Below are positions 16,140 through 26,069 of a stretch of DNA of 64,000 bases, in pieces. Each line of letters starts with the position of its first letter. Positions within the stretch are counted from its first letter, which is position 1. The position numbers were made by a program, and so were the translations under genes. The DNA comes from Streptomyces sp. NBC_00775 (GTDB lineage: Bacteria; Actinomycetota; Actinomycetes; Streptomycetales; Streptomycetaceae). The stretch covers positions 5,270,001 to 5,334,000 of the forward strand of contig NZ_CP108938.1 in the NCBI RefSeq assembly GCF_036347135.1, in the 5' to 3' direction. The notes under the pieces were generated by a model. The model made no database searches and was not told where the DNA came from. It saw only the letters and a program-made list of their open reading frames with translations.

Positions 16140-17738
16140 TCACCGCCCGGGCCGCTCCCGGCACAGCAGGGCGGCCCGCAGGTCCAGCCGGTCGTGGAGG
16201 CGGGACAGGTCGCGGCCGGTGAAGTGCTCGATGCGCCCGATGCGGTAGTGGACGGTGTTGACGTGCAGGTGCAGCGCCTCGGCCGTGCGCGCCCAGGAGC
16301 CGTCGCAGCGCAGGAAGGTCTCCAGGGTCTCCAGGAGCACGGCGGCGGACGCGCTCCGGGGGTCGAGCAGCCCGCCCAGCACGGTCCTGCTGAACGCGGC
16401 GCGCACCTCCGCCGGTATGCCGGTGAGCAGCGTGTCCAGGCCGGTGAGCGACGCCGCGTCGGTGAGTACCGAAGCGTCCGGGCCGGTGGTACGGGCCGAC
16501 GCCAGCGCGTAGCGGGCCTGCTCCAGCGCCCCGTTCAGCCCCTCGGGCCCGACCCCGGCCGCCCCGATCCCGCCGTGCAGCCGGACGGCCGGTTCGCAGC
16601 CGGTGAGGAGGGGCCAGACAACGGCGAGGGCGGTACCGAGATCGGCACCGGGGGTGGGGGCGGGGGCGGCATCGGCCGAGCCGTCCTCCTCCTCGGTTAC
16701 GACCGCGAAGGCGGCCCCGTCCGGCAACCGCCCGACCGCCACGCCCTCCGGCCGCACATGCGCCACCGCCTCCGCCAGCGCCCCTTCCGCGAGCCCGGCA
16801 CTGACCGCGTCCGTGTGCGTGCCCGCGCCCCCATCCCCGTACGCATCCGCGACGATCACCCGGAACGCCCCCGCGCCGTCGAGTCCGCACGCCCGCAACG
16901 CACCCCGTACGGCGGAGACCTCGGCCCCCGGCCGCACCAGCAGCGCGCCGAGTTCGTCCGCCGCCTGCTGTTCCCCGGCCCGGCGCCGCGCGCGCGACTC
17001 CTGGCAGCGGGCCAGCACCGCCGCGATCTCCTGCAGCAGCCGGGGCGGCGCGTCGTCGGTTCGCGGCAGATGCAGCAGCCAGCGCCCGTACGGGGAGACC
17101 GTCTCGGACTCGACGGGAAGGGTCACCCCCGCCCCGCCCGCCATCAGCGCCACGGCCTCCCGCGCGGGCACCGGCACCGCCGTGGCCGTCTCCGTCGCCG
17201 CCACCGTCCGTCCAGTCGCCGTGAAGACGTACGCGAGGGGCCGGTCGAGATGGGCGAAGGCGGCCTCGACAAGGTCGTCGGGACCGGCTTCGCGGGCCAG
17301 CAGCCGGTGCAGCCGCCCGCGCACGGTCTCGGGCAGCGCGTGCAGCCGGCTCAGCTCGCCCCACTGCTGGAGATAGACCGTGTCGGTGATGGCCCGGAAC
17401 ATGATGTGGGCCGGGACCGCCGCCACCGGCAGCCCGTACCGGCGGCAGGCCTCGACGAGGTCCTCGGGCACCACCCCGTGGGTCTCCTCCCCGGCCAGCA
17501 GCACCGCCGCCCCGGCGCCGCGCAGCGCCGAGACGAACCGTTCCGCCCGGTCCGCGCCGTCCTCCTGGTTCCACCACACCAGCCCGCTGAGTACGACCTC
17601 GCCGGGGCGCACGAAACGGGCCGGGTCCTCCAGGTCGGTCGCGGTCACCCCGCTGATCTCCCGCCGCAGCTGCGGCTCCTCGGCCCAGAGCAGGCGCAGG
17701 CCGAGGGATTCGTCGTTCAGGAGATGGTGGACGTACAT
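16140..17738 (-). CDS. PucR family transcriptional regulator
   Basis: 532 residues. The N-terminal region (VHHLLNDESLGLRLLWAE...) matches the purine catabolism PucR sensor domain, a central GGDEF-like/CdaR region follows, and the C-terminus has the PucR HTH (LLETLETFLRCDGSWARTAEALHLHVNTVHYRIGRIEHFTGRDL). I chose the ATG at 17738 because GAGGAG lies 9 nt ahead and other PucR proteins begin this way; an in-frame ATG at 17765 would add nine residues. It is divergent from the xanthine-dehydrogenase-type genes and is their likely regulator. Confidence 0.9.
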   Translation of the reverse strand: MYVHHLLNDESLGLRLLWAEEPQLRREISGVTATDLEDPARFVRPGEVVLSGLVWWNQEDGADRAERFVSALRGAGAAVLLAGEETHGVVPEDLVEACRRYGLPVAAVPAHIMFRAITDTVYLQQWGELSRLHALPETVRGRLHRLLAREAGPDDLVEAAFAHLDRPLAYVFTATGRTVAATETATAVPVPAREAVALMAGGAGVTLPVESETVSPYGRWLLHLPRTDDAPPRLLQEIAAVLARCQESRARRRAGEQQAADELGALLVRPGAEVSAVRGALRACGLDGAGAFRVIVADAYGDGGAGTHTDAVSAGLAEGALAEAVAHVRPEGVAVGRLPDGAAFAVVTEEEDGSADAAPAPTPGADLGTALAVVWPLLTGCEPAVRLHGGIGAAGVGPEGLNGALEQARYALASARTTGPDASVLTDAASLTGLDTLLTGIPAEVRAAFSRTVLGGLLDPRSASAAVLLETLETFLRCDGSWARTAEALHLHVNTVHYRIGRIEHFTGRDLSRLHDRLDLRAALLCRERPGR

Positions 17739-17781
17739 GTGCTGAGGCTCCTCGTGCAACCGCATTCACCAGGCAAGTGCG

Positions 17782-17803
17782 AGTAAATGCATAGTAAATG
17801 CAA
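17782..17803. promoter_or_regulatory. Candidate operator between pucR and hydroxylase genes
   Basis: Two direct copies of AGTAAATGCA overlap as GTAAATGCATAGTAAATGCA, an AT-rich island in very GC-rich DNA. It lies about 45 bp upstream of pucR and 128 bp upstream of the FAD subunit gene. The core ATGCATA (17787-17793) recurs near 22045 and, as TGCATA, in the inverted repeat at 22104-22134. Confidence 0.5.
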
Positions 17804-17930
17804 GCCTACGAACGAGTACGCCCCAGGTTCACTCCTTGGTTGATCACCCAACAACCCCGCCGAAACCCTCGGACTTTCCGTGCCGTGCACCAGTCGTCCG
17901 GGCCCCTCTCGCGTTGCTTCACTGACGGCC

Positions 17931-18752
17931 ATGGACCTGAACACGGTGATGGAGATACGGGACGCCCGGCATCCCGCGCCCTGGCGGCCGGGCGACGCCT
18001 GGCTCGGCGGCGGAACCTATCTGTTCTCGGAGCCGCAGCCGCGCCTGCGGCGCCTGGTCGACCTGAGCCGGACCGGCTGGACGCCCGTGCGAAACCACCC
18101 CGACGGCTCCCTCGGCATCGCCGCGACCTGCACGATCGCCCAGCTGTCGCGCCACGCGAAGGAGCTGCGGGCGCGGGCGGCGCCCCTTTTCGAGCAGTGC
18201 TGCCGCGCCTTCCTCGCCTCCTTCAAGATCTGGAACATGGCCACGGTCGGCGGCAACCTCTGCAACGCCCTCCCGGCCGGCCCGATGATCTCCCTCACGG
18301 CGGCCCTGGACGGCGAGTGCCTGCTGCTGGCCCAGGACGGCGCACTCCGCCGGGTGCGTGTCGCGGACTTCGTCACCGGAGCGGGCCGCAAGGTCCTCGC
18401 CGAGGGCGAACTGCTGCGGTCCGTCACCCTGCCGGCCCGCGCGCTCGACTGCCGTACGGCGTTCCGGCAGGCGTCGCTGTACGGGCTCGGCCGCTCGGGT
18501 GTCCTGGTCATCGGCACGCTCGACCCGGTCGACCACTCCCTCGCCGTCACGGTCACCGCGGCCACCGTCCGGCCGGTGCGGCTGTGGTTCCCGCTGCCGC
18601 CGACCGCCCACGGACTGCGTACGGCGATCGAGGCGGCCGTCGGCGACGACGAGTGGTTCGACGACATCCACGGGCTGCCCGAGTGGCGGCGGCACATGAC
18701 GTTCCGGTACGCGGAGGAGATCCGCCGGGAACTGGGAGAGGCGGCAGCATGA
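17931..18752 (+). CDS. Xanthine dehydrogenase/CO dehydrogenase-type FAD-binding subunit
   Basis: 273 residues, the normal size of a separate FAD subunit of molybdenum hydroxylases. FAD motifs are visible: [10 protein letters not shown] near residue 23 and [18 protein letters not shown] near residue 105. It passes electrons from the Fe-S clusters to the acceptor. I chose the ATG at 17931 (MDLNTVME). Its stop overlaps the start of the next gene (ATGA), so the two subunits are made together. Located divergently from pucR, which suggests purine-responsive control. Confidence 0.9.
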   Translation: MDLNTVMEIRDARHPAPWRPGDAWLGGGTYLFSEPQPRLRRLVDLSRTGWTPVRNHPDGSLGIAATCTIAQLSRHAKELRARAAPLFEQCCRAFLASFKIWNMATVGGNLCNALPAGPMISLTAALDGECLLLAQDGALRRVRVADFVTGAGRKVLAEGELLRSVTLPARALDCRTAFRQASLYGLGRSGVLVIGTLDPVDHSLAVTVTAATVRPVRLWFPLPPTAHGLRTAIEAAVGDDEWFDDIHGLPEWRRHMTFRYAEEIRRELGEAAA

Positions 18753-21520
18753 GGATCGAGGTCAACGGCCGGTCCTTCGCGGACGAGCCACGCCCCGGGC
18801 AGTGTCTGCGCACGTATCTGCGTGAGCGCGGCTGGTTCGGTGTGAAGAAGGGCTGCGACGCGGGCGACTGCGGCGCCTGCACGGTCCATGTGGACGGCGA
18901 GCCCGTGCACAGCTGCCTCTACCCGGCCTTCCGGGCCGACGGCCGCGAGGTCACCACAGTCGAGGGGCTTGCGTCGCCGGACGGCGAACTCCACCCCGTA
19001 CAGCGGAAGTTCCTGGACGCGCAAGGCTTCCAGTGCGGCTTCTGCACGGCCGGTTTCCTGATGACGACCGCGGCACTGAACGAGGACCAACTCGCCGATC
19101 TCCCCCGGGCGTTCAAGGGAAACCTCTGCCGCTGCACCGGTTACCGGGCCATCGAGGACGCCGTACGGGGTGTCTGCCACGCCGAGGCACCCTCGGCCGG
19201 GGAGGCGGTCGGCCGCAATCTGCCCGCCCCCGCCGGGCCCCAGGTCGTCACCGGCACCGCCCGCTACACCTTCGACGTCGACATCCCGGGCCTGCTGCAC
19301 ATGAAGCTGCTGCGGTCCCCGCACCCGCACGCCCGTATCACCGCGATCGACACCTCCGCCGCCCTGCGCGTGCCCGGCGTCCACGCCGTCCTCACCCACC
19401 AGGACGCCCCGGAGCGGCACTTCTCCACCGCCCGCCACGAGCACCCCACGGAGGACCCGGACGACACCCGCGTCCTCGACGACACCGTCCGCTTCATCGG
19501 CCAGCGCGTCGCCGCCGTGGTCGCGGACAGCGAGGCCGCCGCCGAGGAGGGCTGCCGCCGCGTCGAGGTGACGTACGAGGTGCTGCCCGCGGTCGTCGAC
19601 CCCGAGGAGGCGATGCGGCCCGGCGCGCCGGTCGTGCACGACAAGGACGCGGCCACGGCCCGTATCGCCCGCCCCCGGAACAACGTCGTCGGCGAGGCGC
19701 ACGGCGAGATCGGTGACGTCGAGGCGGGCTTCGCCGAGGCCGACGCCGTGTACGAGGACACGTACCGCACCCAGCGCGTCCAGCACGCCAGCCTGGAGAC
19801 GCACGGCGCGGTGGCCTGGTTCGACGAGGACGACAGGCTGAACGTACGCACCAGTTCACAGACACCGTTCCTGACCCGGCGCGCCCTGTGCGCCCTGTAC
19901 GACCTCCCCCCGGAACAGGTGCGGGTCGTCGCGGGCCGGGTCGGCGGCGGCTTCGGCGGCAAGCAGGAGATGCTCGTCGAGGACATCGTGGCCCTGGCGG
20001 TGCTGCGGCTGCGCCGCCCGGTGAAACTGGAGTACACCCGCGCCGAACAGTTCTACGGGGCGACCACCCGCCACCCGTTCACCATCCACGTGAAGGCCGG
20101 CGCCCGCCGCGACGGCACCCTCACCGCCCTCCAGCTGCGCGTCGTCTCCAACACGGGCGCGTACGGCAATCACGGACCGGCGGTGATGTTCCACAGCGTC
20201 GGCGAGTCGATGGCCGTCTACCGCGCCCCGCACAAGAAGGTCGACGCCTTCTCCGTGTACACGCACACCGTCCCGGCCGGCGCCTTCCGCGGTTACGGCC
20301 TCGGCCAGGTGATGTTCGCGATGGAGTCCGCCCTCGACGAGCTCGCCCGCCAACTGGGCCTGGACCCCCTGGAGTTCAAGGCGAAGAACATCATCGGCCC
20401 CGGCGAGCCGATGATCACCCCCGGCGGTGAGGAGGAGGACCTGCACATCGCCAGCTACGGCCTCGACCAGTGCCTCGCCGTCGTCCGCCGCGCCCAGGCG
20501 GAACCGGTGACGGAACCGGTGACGGCCGAACCCGCCCCGGAGGGCTGGCTGGTGGGCGAGGGCACGGCGCTCGCGATGATCGCGACGGGACCGCCCGGCG
20601 GCCACATCGCCGACGCCAAGGCGACCCTGCTGCCCGACGGGAACTTCGAACTGTGCGTCGGCACCGCCGAGTTCGGCAACGGCACCACCACCGTCCACCG
20701 GCAGATCGCGGCCGGTGAACTCGCCACCACCGTCGACCGGATCACCGTCCGCCAGTCCGACACCGACGTCGTACGCCATGACACGGGCGCCTTCGCCTCG
20801 ACCGGCACCGTCGTCGCGGGCAAGGCCACCCTGCGCGCCTCCCGCGCCCTCGCCGACCTGCTCCTCGACTTCGCCGCCGCCCAACTGCGGCTGCCGCGGA
20901 CCGACTTGAGGCTCGCGGAGGAGGCGGTACTCCACCCGGGCGGACGGCTCGCGCTCAAGGAGCTGTACGAGGCCGCGAAGGCGGTCGGTGTCTCCTTCAC
21001 CGCCGACGGGCACTTCGGCGGCACCCCACGCTCGGTCGCCTTCAACGCCCAGTGGTTCCGCCTCGCCGTCGACCCCGGCACCGGCGAGATCCGCGTCCTG
21101 CGCAGTGTGCACGCCGCCGACGCGGGCAAGGTCATGAACCCGATGCAGTGCCGCGGCCAGGTCGAGGGCGGGGTCGCCCAGGCGCTGGGCGCGACCCTCT
21201 TCGAGAACGTACGGCTCGACGCGCGCGGCGAGGTCGAGACGGCCGCCTTCCGCCGCTACCGGCTCCCCCAGTACGCCGACGTCCCGCGCACCGAGGTCCA
21301 CTTCGTGGAGACCGCCGACACCATCGGCCCGCTCGGCGCCAAGTCGATGAGCGAGAGCCCCTTCAACCCGGTCGCCCCGGCCTTCGCCAACGCCCTGCGC
21401 GACGCCACCGGCCTGCGCTTCACGGAACTGCCGCTGACCCGCGACCGGGTGTGGCTGGCCCTCGACGCGGCGGGCCCGGCGACGGGCGACGCGAACACCA
21501 GGGATCAGCCCGGGTCGTAG
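18749..21520 (+). CDS. Molybdenum hydroxylase: 2Fe-2S domain fused to molybdopterin domain (xanthine dehydrogenase type)
   Basis: 923 residues. The N-terminal ~150 residues hold two [2Fe-2S] clusters: CDAGDCGAC with a following Cys, then CGFC and CRC. The rest is the Moco-binding large subunit: [10 protein letters not shown] near residue 395, FRGYG and the late SMSESPF segment, which keeps a Glu in the position of the catalytic base. With the preceding FAD subunit it makes a complete purine or aldehyde hydroxylase, with small and large subunits joined in one chain; many relatives keep them as separate genes. Xanthine/hypoxanthine is the best substrate guess because of the adjacent PucR. Its 3' end overlaps the convergent sulfite-oxidase-like gene by 16 bp. 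Confidence 0.9.
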   Translation: MRIEVNGRSFADEPRPGQCLRTYLRERGWFGVKKGCDAGDCGACTVHVDGEPVHSCLYPAFRADGREVTTVEGLASPDGELHPVQRKFLDAQGFQCGFCTAGFLMTTAALNEDQLADLPRAFKGNLCRCTGYRAIEDAVRGVCHAEAPSAGEAVGRNLPAPAGPQVVTGTARYTFDVDIPGLLHMKLLRSPHPHARITAIDTSAALRVPGVHAVLTHQDAPERHFSTARHEHPTEDPDDTRVLDDTVRFIGQRVAAVVADSEAAAEEGCRRVEVTYEVLPAVVDPEEAMRPGAPVVHDKDAATARIARPRNNVVGEAHGEIGDVEAGFAEADAVYEDTYRTQRVQHASLETHGAVAWFDEDDRLNVRTSSQTPFLTRRALCALYDLPPEQVRVVAGRVGGGFGGKQEMLVEDIVALAVLRLRRPVKLEYTRAEQFYGATTRHPFTIHVKAGARRDGTLTALQLRVVSNTGAYGNHGPAVMFHSVGESMAVYRAPHKKVDAFSVYTHTVPAGAFRGYGLGQVMFAMESALDELARQLGLDPLEFKAKNIIGPGEPMITPGGEEEDLHIASYGLDQCLAVVRRAQAEPVTEPVTAEPAPEGWLVGEGTALAMIATGPPGGHIADAKATLLPDGNFELCVGTAEFGNGTTTVHRQIAAGELATTVDRITVRQSDTDVVRHDTGAFASTGTVVAGKATLRASRALADLLLDFAAAQLRLPRTDLRLAEEAVLHPGGRLALKELYEAAKAVGVSFTADGHFGGTPRSVAFNAQWFRLAVDPGTGEIRVLRSVHAADAGKVMNPMQCRGQVEGGVAQALGATLFENVRLDARGEVETAAFRRYRLPQYADVPRTEVHFVETADTIGPLGAKSMSESPFNPVAPAFANALRDATGLRFTELPLTRDRVWLALDAAGPATGDANTRDQPGS

Positions 21521-21990
21521 CCGCCGTCCACCCGTATCGCGTTGATCCCGCTGATGTGCCGGGCCCCGCAGCGGTCCTGCGGCAGCACCAGCTGGGGGCC
21601 GGCCCGGTCGAGCGGGGTGTCGTCGATGCCGACCGCGAGCAGGACCGGGGCGTCGGCGAAGTCCGGGTCGATCTCGGCCCAGGTCAGCAGGGCGTGGTGG
21701 CCGTCCGCCCCGGTCACCGCGATGAGGAAGCGCAGCCGGTCCTTGCGGCGGGCCGGGTCGAAACCCGGCCCGGCGTCCCGCAGGACGTCATGCAGCAGCG
21801 GCCCCTCGAACCGGTGGTGCTGTACGCCGCTGGTGGCGCACTCGAAACTGACCTCGGCCCGGCGCTGGGGCCAGGCCAGCAGGTCGGGCACGGTCAGCCG
21901 GGCGGGCCTGGCGAGGTCTCCGGTCAGGTCCAGCTCCGCGAGGGCGGGAGCGGGCGGCTGGTGCACGGACGGGGTCAGGGACTGGCTCAC
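21505..21990 (-). CDS. Small sulfite-oxidase-like molybdopterin-binding protein
   Basis: 161 residues covering only a core of the oxidoreductase molybdopterin-binding (SUOX/YedY-like) fold. VSFECATSG has the conserved Cys that ligates Mo in this family, and [11 protein letters not shown] and [12 protein letters not shown] match its later strands. There is no heme, dimerisation or signal sequence. GTG start with GGGAGG 8 nt upstream. Its substrate is unknown. It sits between the molybdenum hydroxylase and modABC, with the ATGCATA element upstream, so it is likely co-regulated with molybdate supply. Confidence 0.8.
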   Translation of the reverse strand: MSQSLTPSVHQPPAPALAELDLTGDLARPARLTVPDLLAWPQRRAEVSFECATSGVQHHRFEGPLLHDVLRDAGPGFDPARRKDRLRFLIAVTGADGHHALLTWAEIDPDFADAPVLLAVGIDDTPLDRAGPQLVLPQDRCGARHISGINAIRVDGGYDPG

Positions 21991-22044
21991 TGGGCAGCAC
22001 CTCCCGAAAGACCGTACCCAGCAGACCGTCCCGTAAAAACGCAC

Positions 22045-22051
22045 ATGCATA
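22045..22051. promoter_or_regulatory. ATGCATA element upstream of the sulfite-oxidase-like gene
   Basis: ATGCATA lies 55 bp upstream of the GTG at 21990 on the divergent side of modA. It is identical to the core of the pucR/hydroxylase site (17787-17793). Confidence 0.35.
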
Positions 22052-22103
22052 CATCCCAAGGTAAATCACGCAGCTCATGCGATGCGACAGGAGACTTACG
22101 GCT

Positions 22104-22134
22104 TGCATATGCGGAAGTATGATCTGCGTATGCA
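22104..22134. promoter_or_regulatory. Inverted repeat in modA promoter, candidate Mo-regulator operator
   Basis: TGCATATGCG (22104-22113) and TGCGTATGCA (22125-22134) form an imperfect inverted repeat with an 11-bp spacer, 62 bp upstream of modA. It fits a dimeric repressor site. The adjacent HTH-TOBE protein is the obvious candidate ligand-responsive binder. Confidence 0.55.
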
Positions 22135-22195
22135 CGGCTAAAGCTTGTGAGAGCCGCACAGCTCAGAGCATCAGAGCTTCAGAGGGAGTAGACCC

Positions 22196-23023
22196 GTGAT
22201 GACCCGTTACGCCCGCCGGACCCGCCGGACCCTGCAGGTGGCCGGTGCCGGTGCCGCCGCGCTGCTGGCCCTGAGCGCCTGCTCCTCCTCCGACGACTCG
22301 TCGGCCAAGTCGGACCCGTCGTCCTCGTCGGCCGCGTCGCCGAAGCTGTCGGGCACGGTGACCGTCTTCGCCGCCGCCTCCCTCAAGGAGAGCTTCACGA
22401 CGCTGGGCAAGGAGTTCGAGAAGGCCCACCCCGGTACGAAGGTGACCTTCAGCTTCGGCGGCAGCGACACGCTCGCCGCGAGCATCACCGGGGGAGCCCC
22501 GGCCGACGTCTTCGCCGCCGCGAGCCCCAAGACGATGGCGATCGTGACCGACGCGAAGGACGGGGTCGGCACCCCGGCCACCTTCGTCCGCAACCAGCTG
22601 GAGATCGCGACCCTGCCCGGCAACCCCGACAAGGTCGCCTCCCTGAAGGACCTCACCAAGTCCGGTCTCAAGGTCGTACTCTGCGACAAGACGGTGCCGT
22701 GCGGCGCCGCCGCGCAGAAGGCGCTGGACGCCAGCAGCCTCAAGCTCACCCCGGTCTCGTACGAGCAGGACGTCAAGAGCGCCCTGACGAAGGTGGAGCT
22801 GAAGGAGGCCGACGCCGCCGTCGTCTACAAGACCGATGTGAAGGCGGCGGGTGACAAGGTGGAGGGCGTGGAGTTCCCCGAGTCGGCCAAGGCCATCAAC
22901 GACTACCCGATCACCCTCCTCAAGGACGCGCCCAACGCGGCCGCGGCCAAGGCGTTCATCGAGCTCGTGACGTCCGCCGAGGGCCAGCAGGTGCTGACGG
23001 CGGCAGGGTTCCTCAAGCCGTGA
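22196..23023 (+). CDS. modA: Molybdate ABC transporter substrate-binding lipoprotein
   Basis: 275 residues. The signal peptide ends in the lipobox ALSAC (Cys near residue 25), followed by a Ser/Asp-rich linker, then the ModA fold: VTVFAAASLKESF binds the oxyanion through its Ser, and FSFGGSDTLA and GAPADVFAAAS follow. Captures molybdate outside the membrane and delivers it to ModB. GTG start with GAGGGAG ahead; the adjacent ATG at 22199 is equally possible. The stop overlaps modB (GTGA). Confidence 0.95.
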   Translation: MMTRYARRTRRTLQVAGAGAAALLALSACSSSDDSSAKSDPSSSSAASPKLSGTVTVFAAASLKESFTTLGKEFEKAHPGTKVTFSFGGSDTLAASITGGAPADVFAAASPKTMAIVTDAKDGVGTPATFVRNQLEIATLPGNPDKVASLKDLTKSGLKVVLCDKTVPCGAAAQKALDASSLKLTPVSYEQDVKSALTKVELKEADAAVVYKTDVKAAGDKVEGVEFPESAKAINDYPITLLKDAPNAAAAKAFIELVTSAEGQQVLTAAGFLKP

Positions 23024-23886
23024 CCACGCAGCTGGGCAAGCCGGACGCCGCGGCCGACACCCTCACGGGTGGGCCGCGGCGTCGGCGCGTCGGGACGGGC
23101 ACGCGCCGTGGGGCTCCGCTTCCCCTGCTGCTGCCCGCACTCGCCGGCCTGGCCTTCCTGCTCCTCCCCCTGATCGCCCTGCTCGTCCGGGCTCCCTGGC
23201 GCAGCCTGCCGGAGCAGCTGACCAGTCCGGAGGTCTGGCAGGCCCTCCAGCTGTCCCTGCTCACCGCGACGGCGGCCACCGCGGTGAGCCTGGTCCTCGG
23301 CGTGCCGCTCGCCTGGCTCCTCGCCCGGACCGACTTCCCGGGGCGCGGCTTCGTACGGGCCCTGGTCACCCTGCCGCTCGTCCTGCCCCCGGTGGTGGGC
23401 GGTGTCGCGCTGCTCCTCGCCCTCGGCCGCAACGGCGTCGTCGGGCAGTGGCTGGACTCGTGGTTCGGGATCACCCTGCCGTTCACCACGGCCGGGGTGG
23501 TCGTGGCCGAGGCGTTCGTCGCGATGCCGTTCCTCGTCATCAGCGTGGAGGGCACCCTGCGGTCCGCCGACCCGCGCTACGAGGAGGCCGCCGCGACCCT
23601 CGGCGCCTCCCGCTTCACCGCGTTCCGCCGGGTCACCCTGCCGCTGATCGCGCCCGGCATCGCGGCCGGTTCCGTACTGGCGTGGGCCCGCGCACTCGGC
23701 GAGTTCGGCGCGACGATCACCTTCGCGGGCAACTTCCCCGGCCGTACGCAGACGATGCCGCTGGCGGTCTACCTGGCCCTGCAGAGCGACCCGGCGGCCG
23801 CGATCGCGCTGAGCCTGGTGCTGCTGATGGTGTCGATCGCCGTCCTCGCGGGGTTGCGCGACCGGTGGATGACGGCGGCGTCATGA
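23020..23886 (+). CDS. modB: Molybdate ABC transporter permease
   Basis: 288 residues with six predicted membrane segments. The coupling loop with the binding-protein-dependent signature lies around SADPRYEEAAATLGASRFTAF. The N-terminal ~28 residues are polar and Arg-rich. Starts by GTGA overlap with modA and ends by ATGA overlap with modC, so modABC is one operon. Confidence 0.95.
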   Translation: MTTQLGKPDAAADTLTGGPRRRRVGTGTRRGAPLPLLLPALAGLAFLLLPLIALLVRAPWRSLPEQLTSPEVWQALQLSLLTATAATAVSLVLGVPLAWLLARTDFPGRGFVRALVTLPLVLPPVVGGVALLLALGRNGVVGQWLDSWFGITLPFTTAGVVVAEAFVAMPFLVISVEGTLRSADPRYEEAAATLGASRFTAFRRVTLPLIAPGIAAGSVLAWARALGEFGATITFAGNFPGRTQTMPLAVYLALQSDPAAAIALSLVLLMVSIAVLAGLRDRWMTAAS

Positions 23887-24995
23887 CGGACCTCATCCCC
23901 ACCCCCGACACCGAGTCCGCCTCCGGCAAGGGCCTGGACGCCCGCCTGGTCGTCCACCGCGGCTCCTTCCACCTCGACGTGTCGCTGTCGGCCGCGCCCG
24001 GTGACGTCGTCGCGCTGCTCGGCCCCAACGGCGCCGGAAAGTCCACCGCGCTCCGCGCCCTGGCCGGACTCGCCCCCCTGTCGGACGGCGGCCACCTGCG
24101 GCTGGACGGCGCGGCCCTGGACCGTACGCCGCCCGAGTCCCGCCCCGTCGGCGTCGTCTTCCAGGACTATCTGCTCTTCCCGCACCTGACCGCACTCGAC
24201 AACGTCGCCTTCGGACCGCGCTGCCAGGGCGTGCCCAAGGCGGAGGCCCGGGCGCAGGCGGCGGCATGGCTGGAGCGCATGGGGCTGGCCGACCACGCCG
24301 GAGCCAAGCCACGCCGTCTCTCCGGCGGCCAGGCACAACGCGTCGCCCTCGCCCGCGCCCTGGCCACGCACCCCCGGCTGCTCCTGCTCGACGAACCGCT
24401 GGCCGCGCTGGACGCCCGCACGCGCCTCGACGTCCGGGCCCAGCTCCGGCGCCATCTGGCCGGCTTCGAGGCCGTCGCCGTACTCGTGACGCACGATCCG
24501 CTGGACGCCATGGTGCTGGCCGACCGGCTGGTGGTCGTCGAACACGGCCGGGTCGTCCAGGAGGGCACCCCCTCCGACATCGCCCGCCATCCGCGCACCG
24601 ACTACATCGCCCAGCTGGTCGGCCTCAACCTCTACCAGGGGCAGGCCGAGGGCCACGAGGTCCAGCTGGACACAGGCACAGACGCCGGCACGGGCACGGC
24701 GACGACCACGATCACCACCACCGAGAACCTGACCGGCCCGGTGTTCGTGGCCTTCCCGCCCGGCGCCGTCACCCTCTACCGCGACCGCCCCACCGGCTCC
24801 AGCGCCCGCAACCTGTGGCAGTGCCGGGTCGGCGGCCTGGAAACACACGGCGACCAGATCCGCGTGGACCTGACCGGCGAACTCCCCCTGGCAGCCGACC
24901 TGACGACGGTCGCGGTGGCGGAACTCGACCTGCATCCGGGCGCCCCGGTGTGGGCGACGGTGAAGGCGACACAGACGCACGCGTACCCGGCGTAA
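23883..24995 (+). CDS. modC: Molybdate ABC transporter ATPase with TOBE domain
   Basis: 370 residues. Walker A GPNGAGKST, Q-loop VFQDYLLFPHL, signature LSGGQAQR, Walker B LLLLDEPLAALD, then a C-terminal TOBE domain (~290-370) that in ModC binds molybdate and can inhibit transport. A Thr-rich insert of about 20 residues separates the two parts. Its stop directly abuts the stop of the convergent FkbM gene. Confidence 0.95.
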   Translation: MTDLIPTPDTESASGKGLDARLVVHRGSFHLDVSLSAAPGDVVALLGPNGAGKSTALRALAGLAPLSDGGHLRLDGAALDRTPPESRPVGVVFQDYLLFPHLTALDNVAFGPRCQGVPKAEARAQAAAWLERMGLADHAGAKPRRLSGGQAQRVALARALATHPRLLLLDEPLAALDARTRLDVRAQLRRHLAGFEAVAVLVTHDPLDAMVLADRLVVVEHGRVVQEGTPSDIARHPRTDYIAQLVGLNLYQGQAEGHEVQLDTGTDAGTGTATTTITTTENLTGPVFVAFPPGAVTLYRDRPTGSSARNLWQCRVGGLETHGDQIRVDLTGELPLAADLTTVAVAELDLHPGAPVWATVKATQTHAYPA

Positions 24996-25928
24996 TCAGC
25001 CACTCGGCGGCACCGCGTCCGCGCGCACCATCACGCAGTCGAACTCGACCACCCGCCCGGTGGCCGGTTCCCGCGACACGGGGTACATGCCGGTGATCTC
25101 GAATCCGCTGTCCTCGTACACGGCGATCGACTCGGCCATCCGCGGACTGCCCTCGTACAGCCGCAGCGTGGCGACCTCGGACTGCATCCCGACGAATGCG
25201 GCGACGCGCTCCCCGGCACCCGCGAAGACCTCCAGGTCGTACCCCTGGGTGTCCATCTTCAGATAGGGCCGGGGATCGGTGATCCCGGCGAGCGCCTTGT
25301 CCATCATGCCGTCGAGGCGGCGGATCTCGATGTCCTCGGTACGGGACTTCGCGAACCGCTTGTAGCGGTCCTTGCCGTAATCACTGGGCTGGAGAAGGGA
25401 GTTCATGGTGTTCCAGCCCACATTGATGGACTGGGTGGCGTCCTCGCGCCCCAGCCCGACCCGGTGCACCCACCACTCCGGATCACCCTCGGCGGCCTTC
25501 TGGAGCTTGCCGAACGCCTCCGCCGTGGGTTCGAAGGAGACGATCCGGCCCCGGTAGCCGAGGCGGCGCAACTGCCGTCCGTACTGGCCGGAGTTGGCGC
25601 CCACGTCGAAGACGCAGTTCACCTCGCAGCGCTCCAGCAGCGCGGCGACATGCTGACCGCACAGATACGCGGCGGCCGCCACCTGGAACCGGCGTTCGTC
25701 GGCCGCCGCCGCCTTCTCGTCGAGAAGCAGCCGCGCACCCGAGTCCCCGAGCGCCACGTTCTTCCAGGCCGCCGCCTTGCCGCGCACCACCAGATCGGCC
25801 CACGGCCCCACCGGAACGCGGGTGCGTTCACCCCGCCGGTAGACCACCGCCGCGCCCGATCCGAGATCCAGCACCCGCACCCCGATCCGGGGAAGCAGAC
25901 CTAGCAGTTTTCTGTGAAGGGTCGGCAT
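24996..25928 (-). CDS. FkbM family SAM-dependent methyltransferase
   Basis: 310 residues. SAM motif I is CVFDVGANSGQYG, followed by GRIVSFEPTAEAF with the acidic residue of motif II; LKMDTQGYDLEVFAGA is typical for FkbM proteins. They O-methylate sugars or small metabolites. ATG with AAAGGG 10 nt upstream. Stand-alone gene, convergent with modC; no neighbouring sugar or polyketide genes hint at the substrate. Confidence 0.9.
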   Translation of the reverse strand: MPTLHRKLLGLLPRIGVRVLDLGSGAAVVYRRGERTRVPVGPWADLVVRGKAAAWKNVALGDSGARLLLDEKAAAADERRFQVAAAAYLCGQHVAALLERCEVNCVFDVGANSGQYGRQLRRLGYRGRIVSFEPTAEAFGKLQKAAEGDPEWWVHRVGLGREDATQSINVGWNTMNSLLQPSDYGKDRYKRFAKSRTEDIEIRRLDGMMDKALAGITDPRPYLKMDTQGYDLEVFAGAGERVAAFVGMQSEVATLRLYEGSPRMAESIAVYEDSGFEITGMYPVSREPATGRVVEFDCVMVRADAVPPSG

Positions 25929-26069
25929 CTGCGCACCCTTTCAGACATTCCGTGGAGTTCACCAGGAGTTGGAGAAAGCCTTGCGCGGAGGGCCGGGAGC
26001 CGCCGAGCGATCGTCCCCTGCGGCTACGGGGCGTTGACCCGGGGCCAGAGATTGCCCTAAGAGGAGTGA

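Noticed and set aside
21505..21520. Frameshift in the hydroxylase 3' end because of overlap with the convergent gene
   Set aside because: Both frames end with normal stops and intact family motifs; a short convergent overlap is common in Streptomyces.
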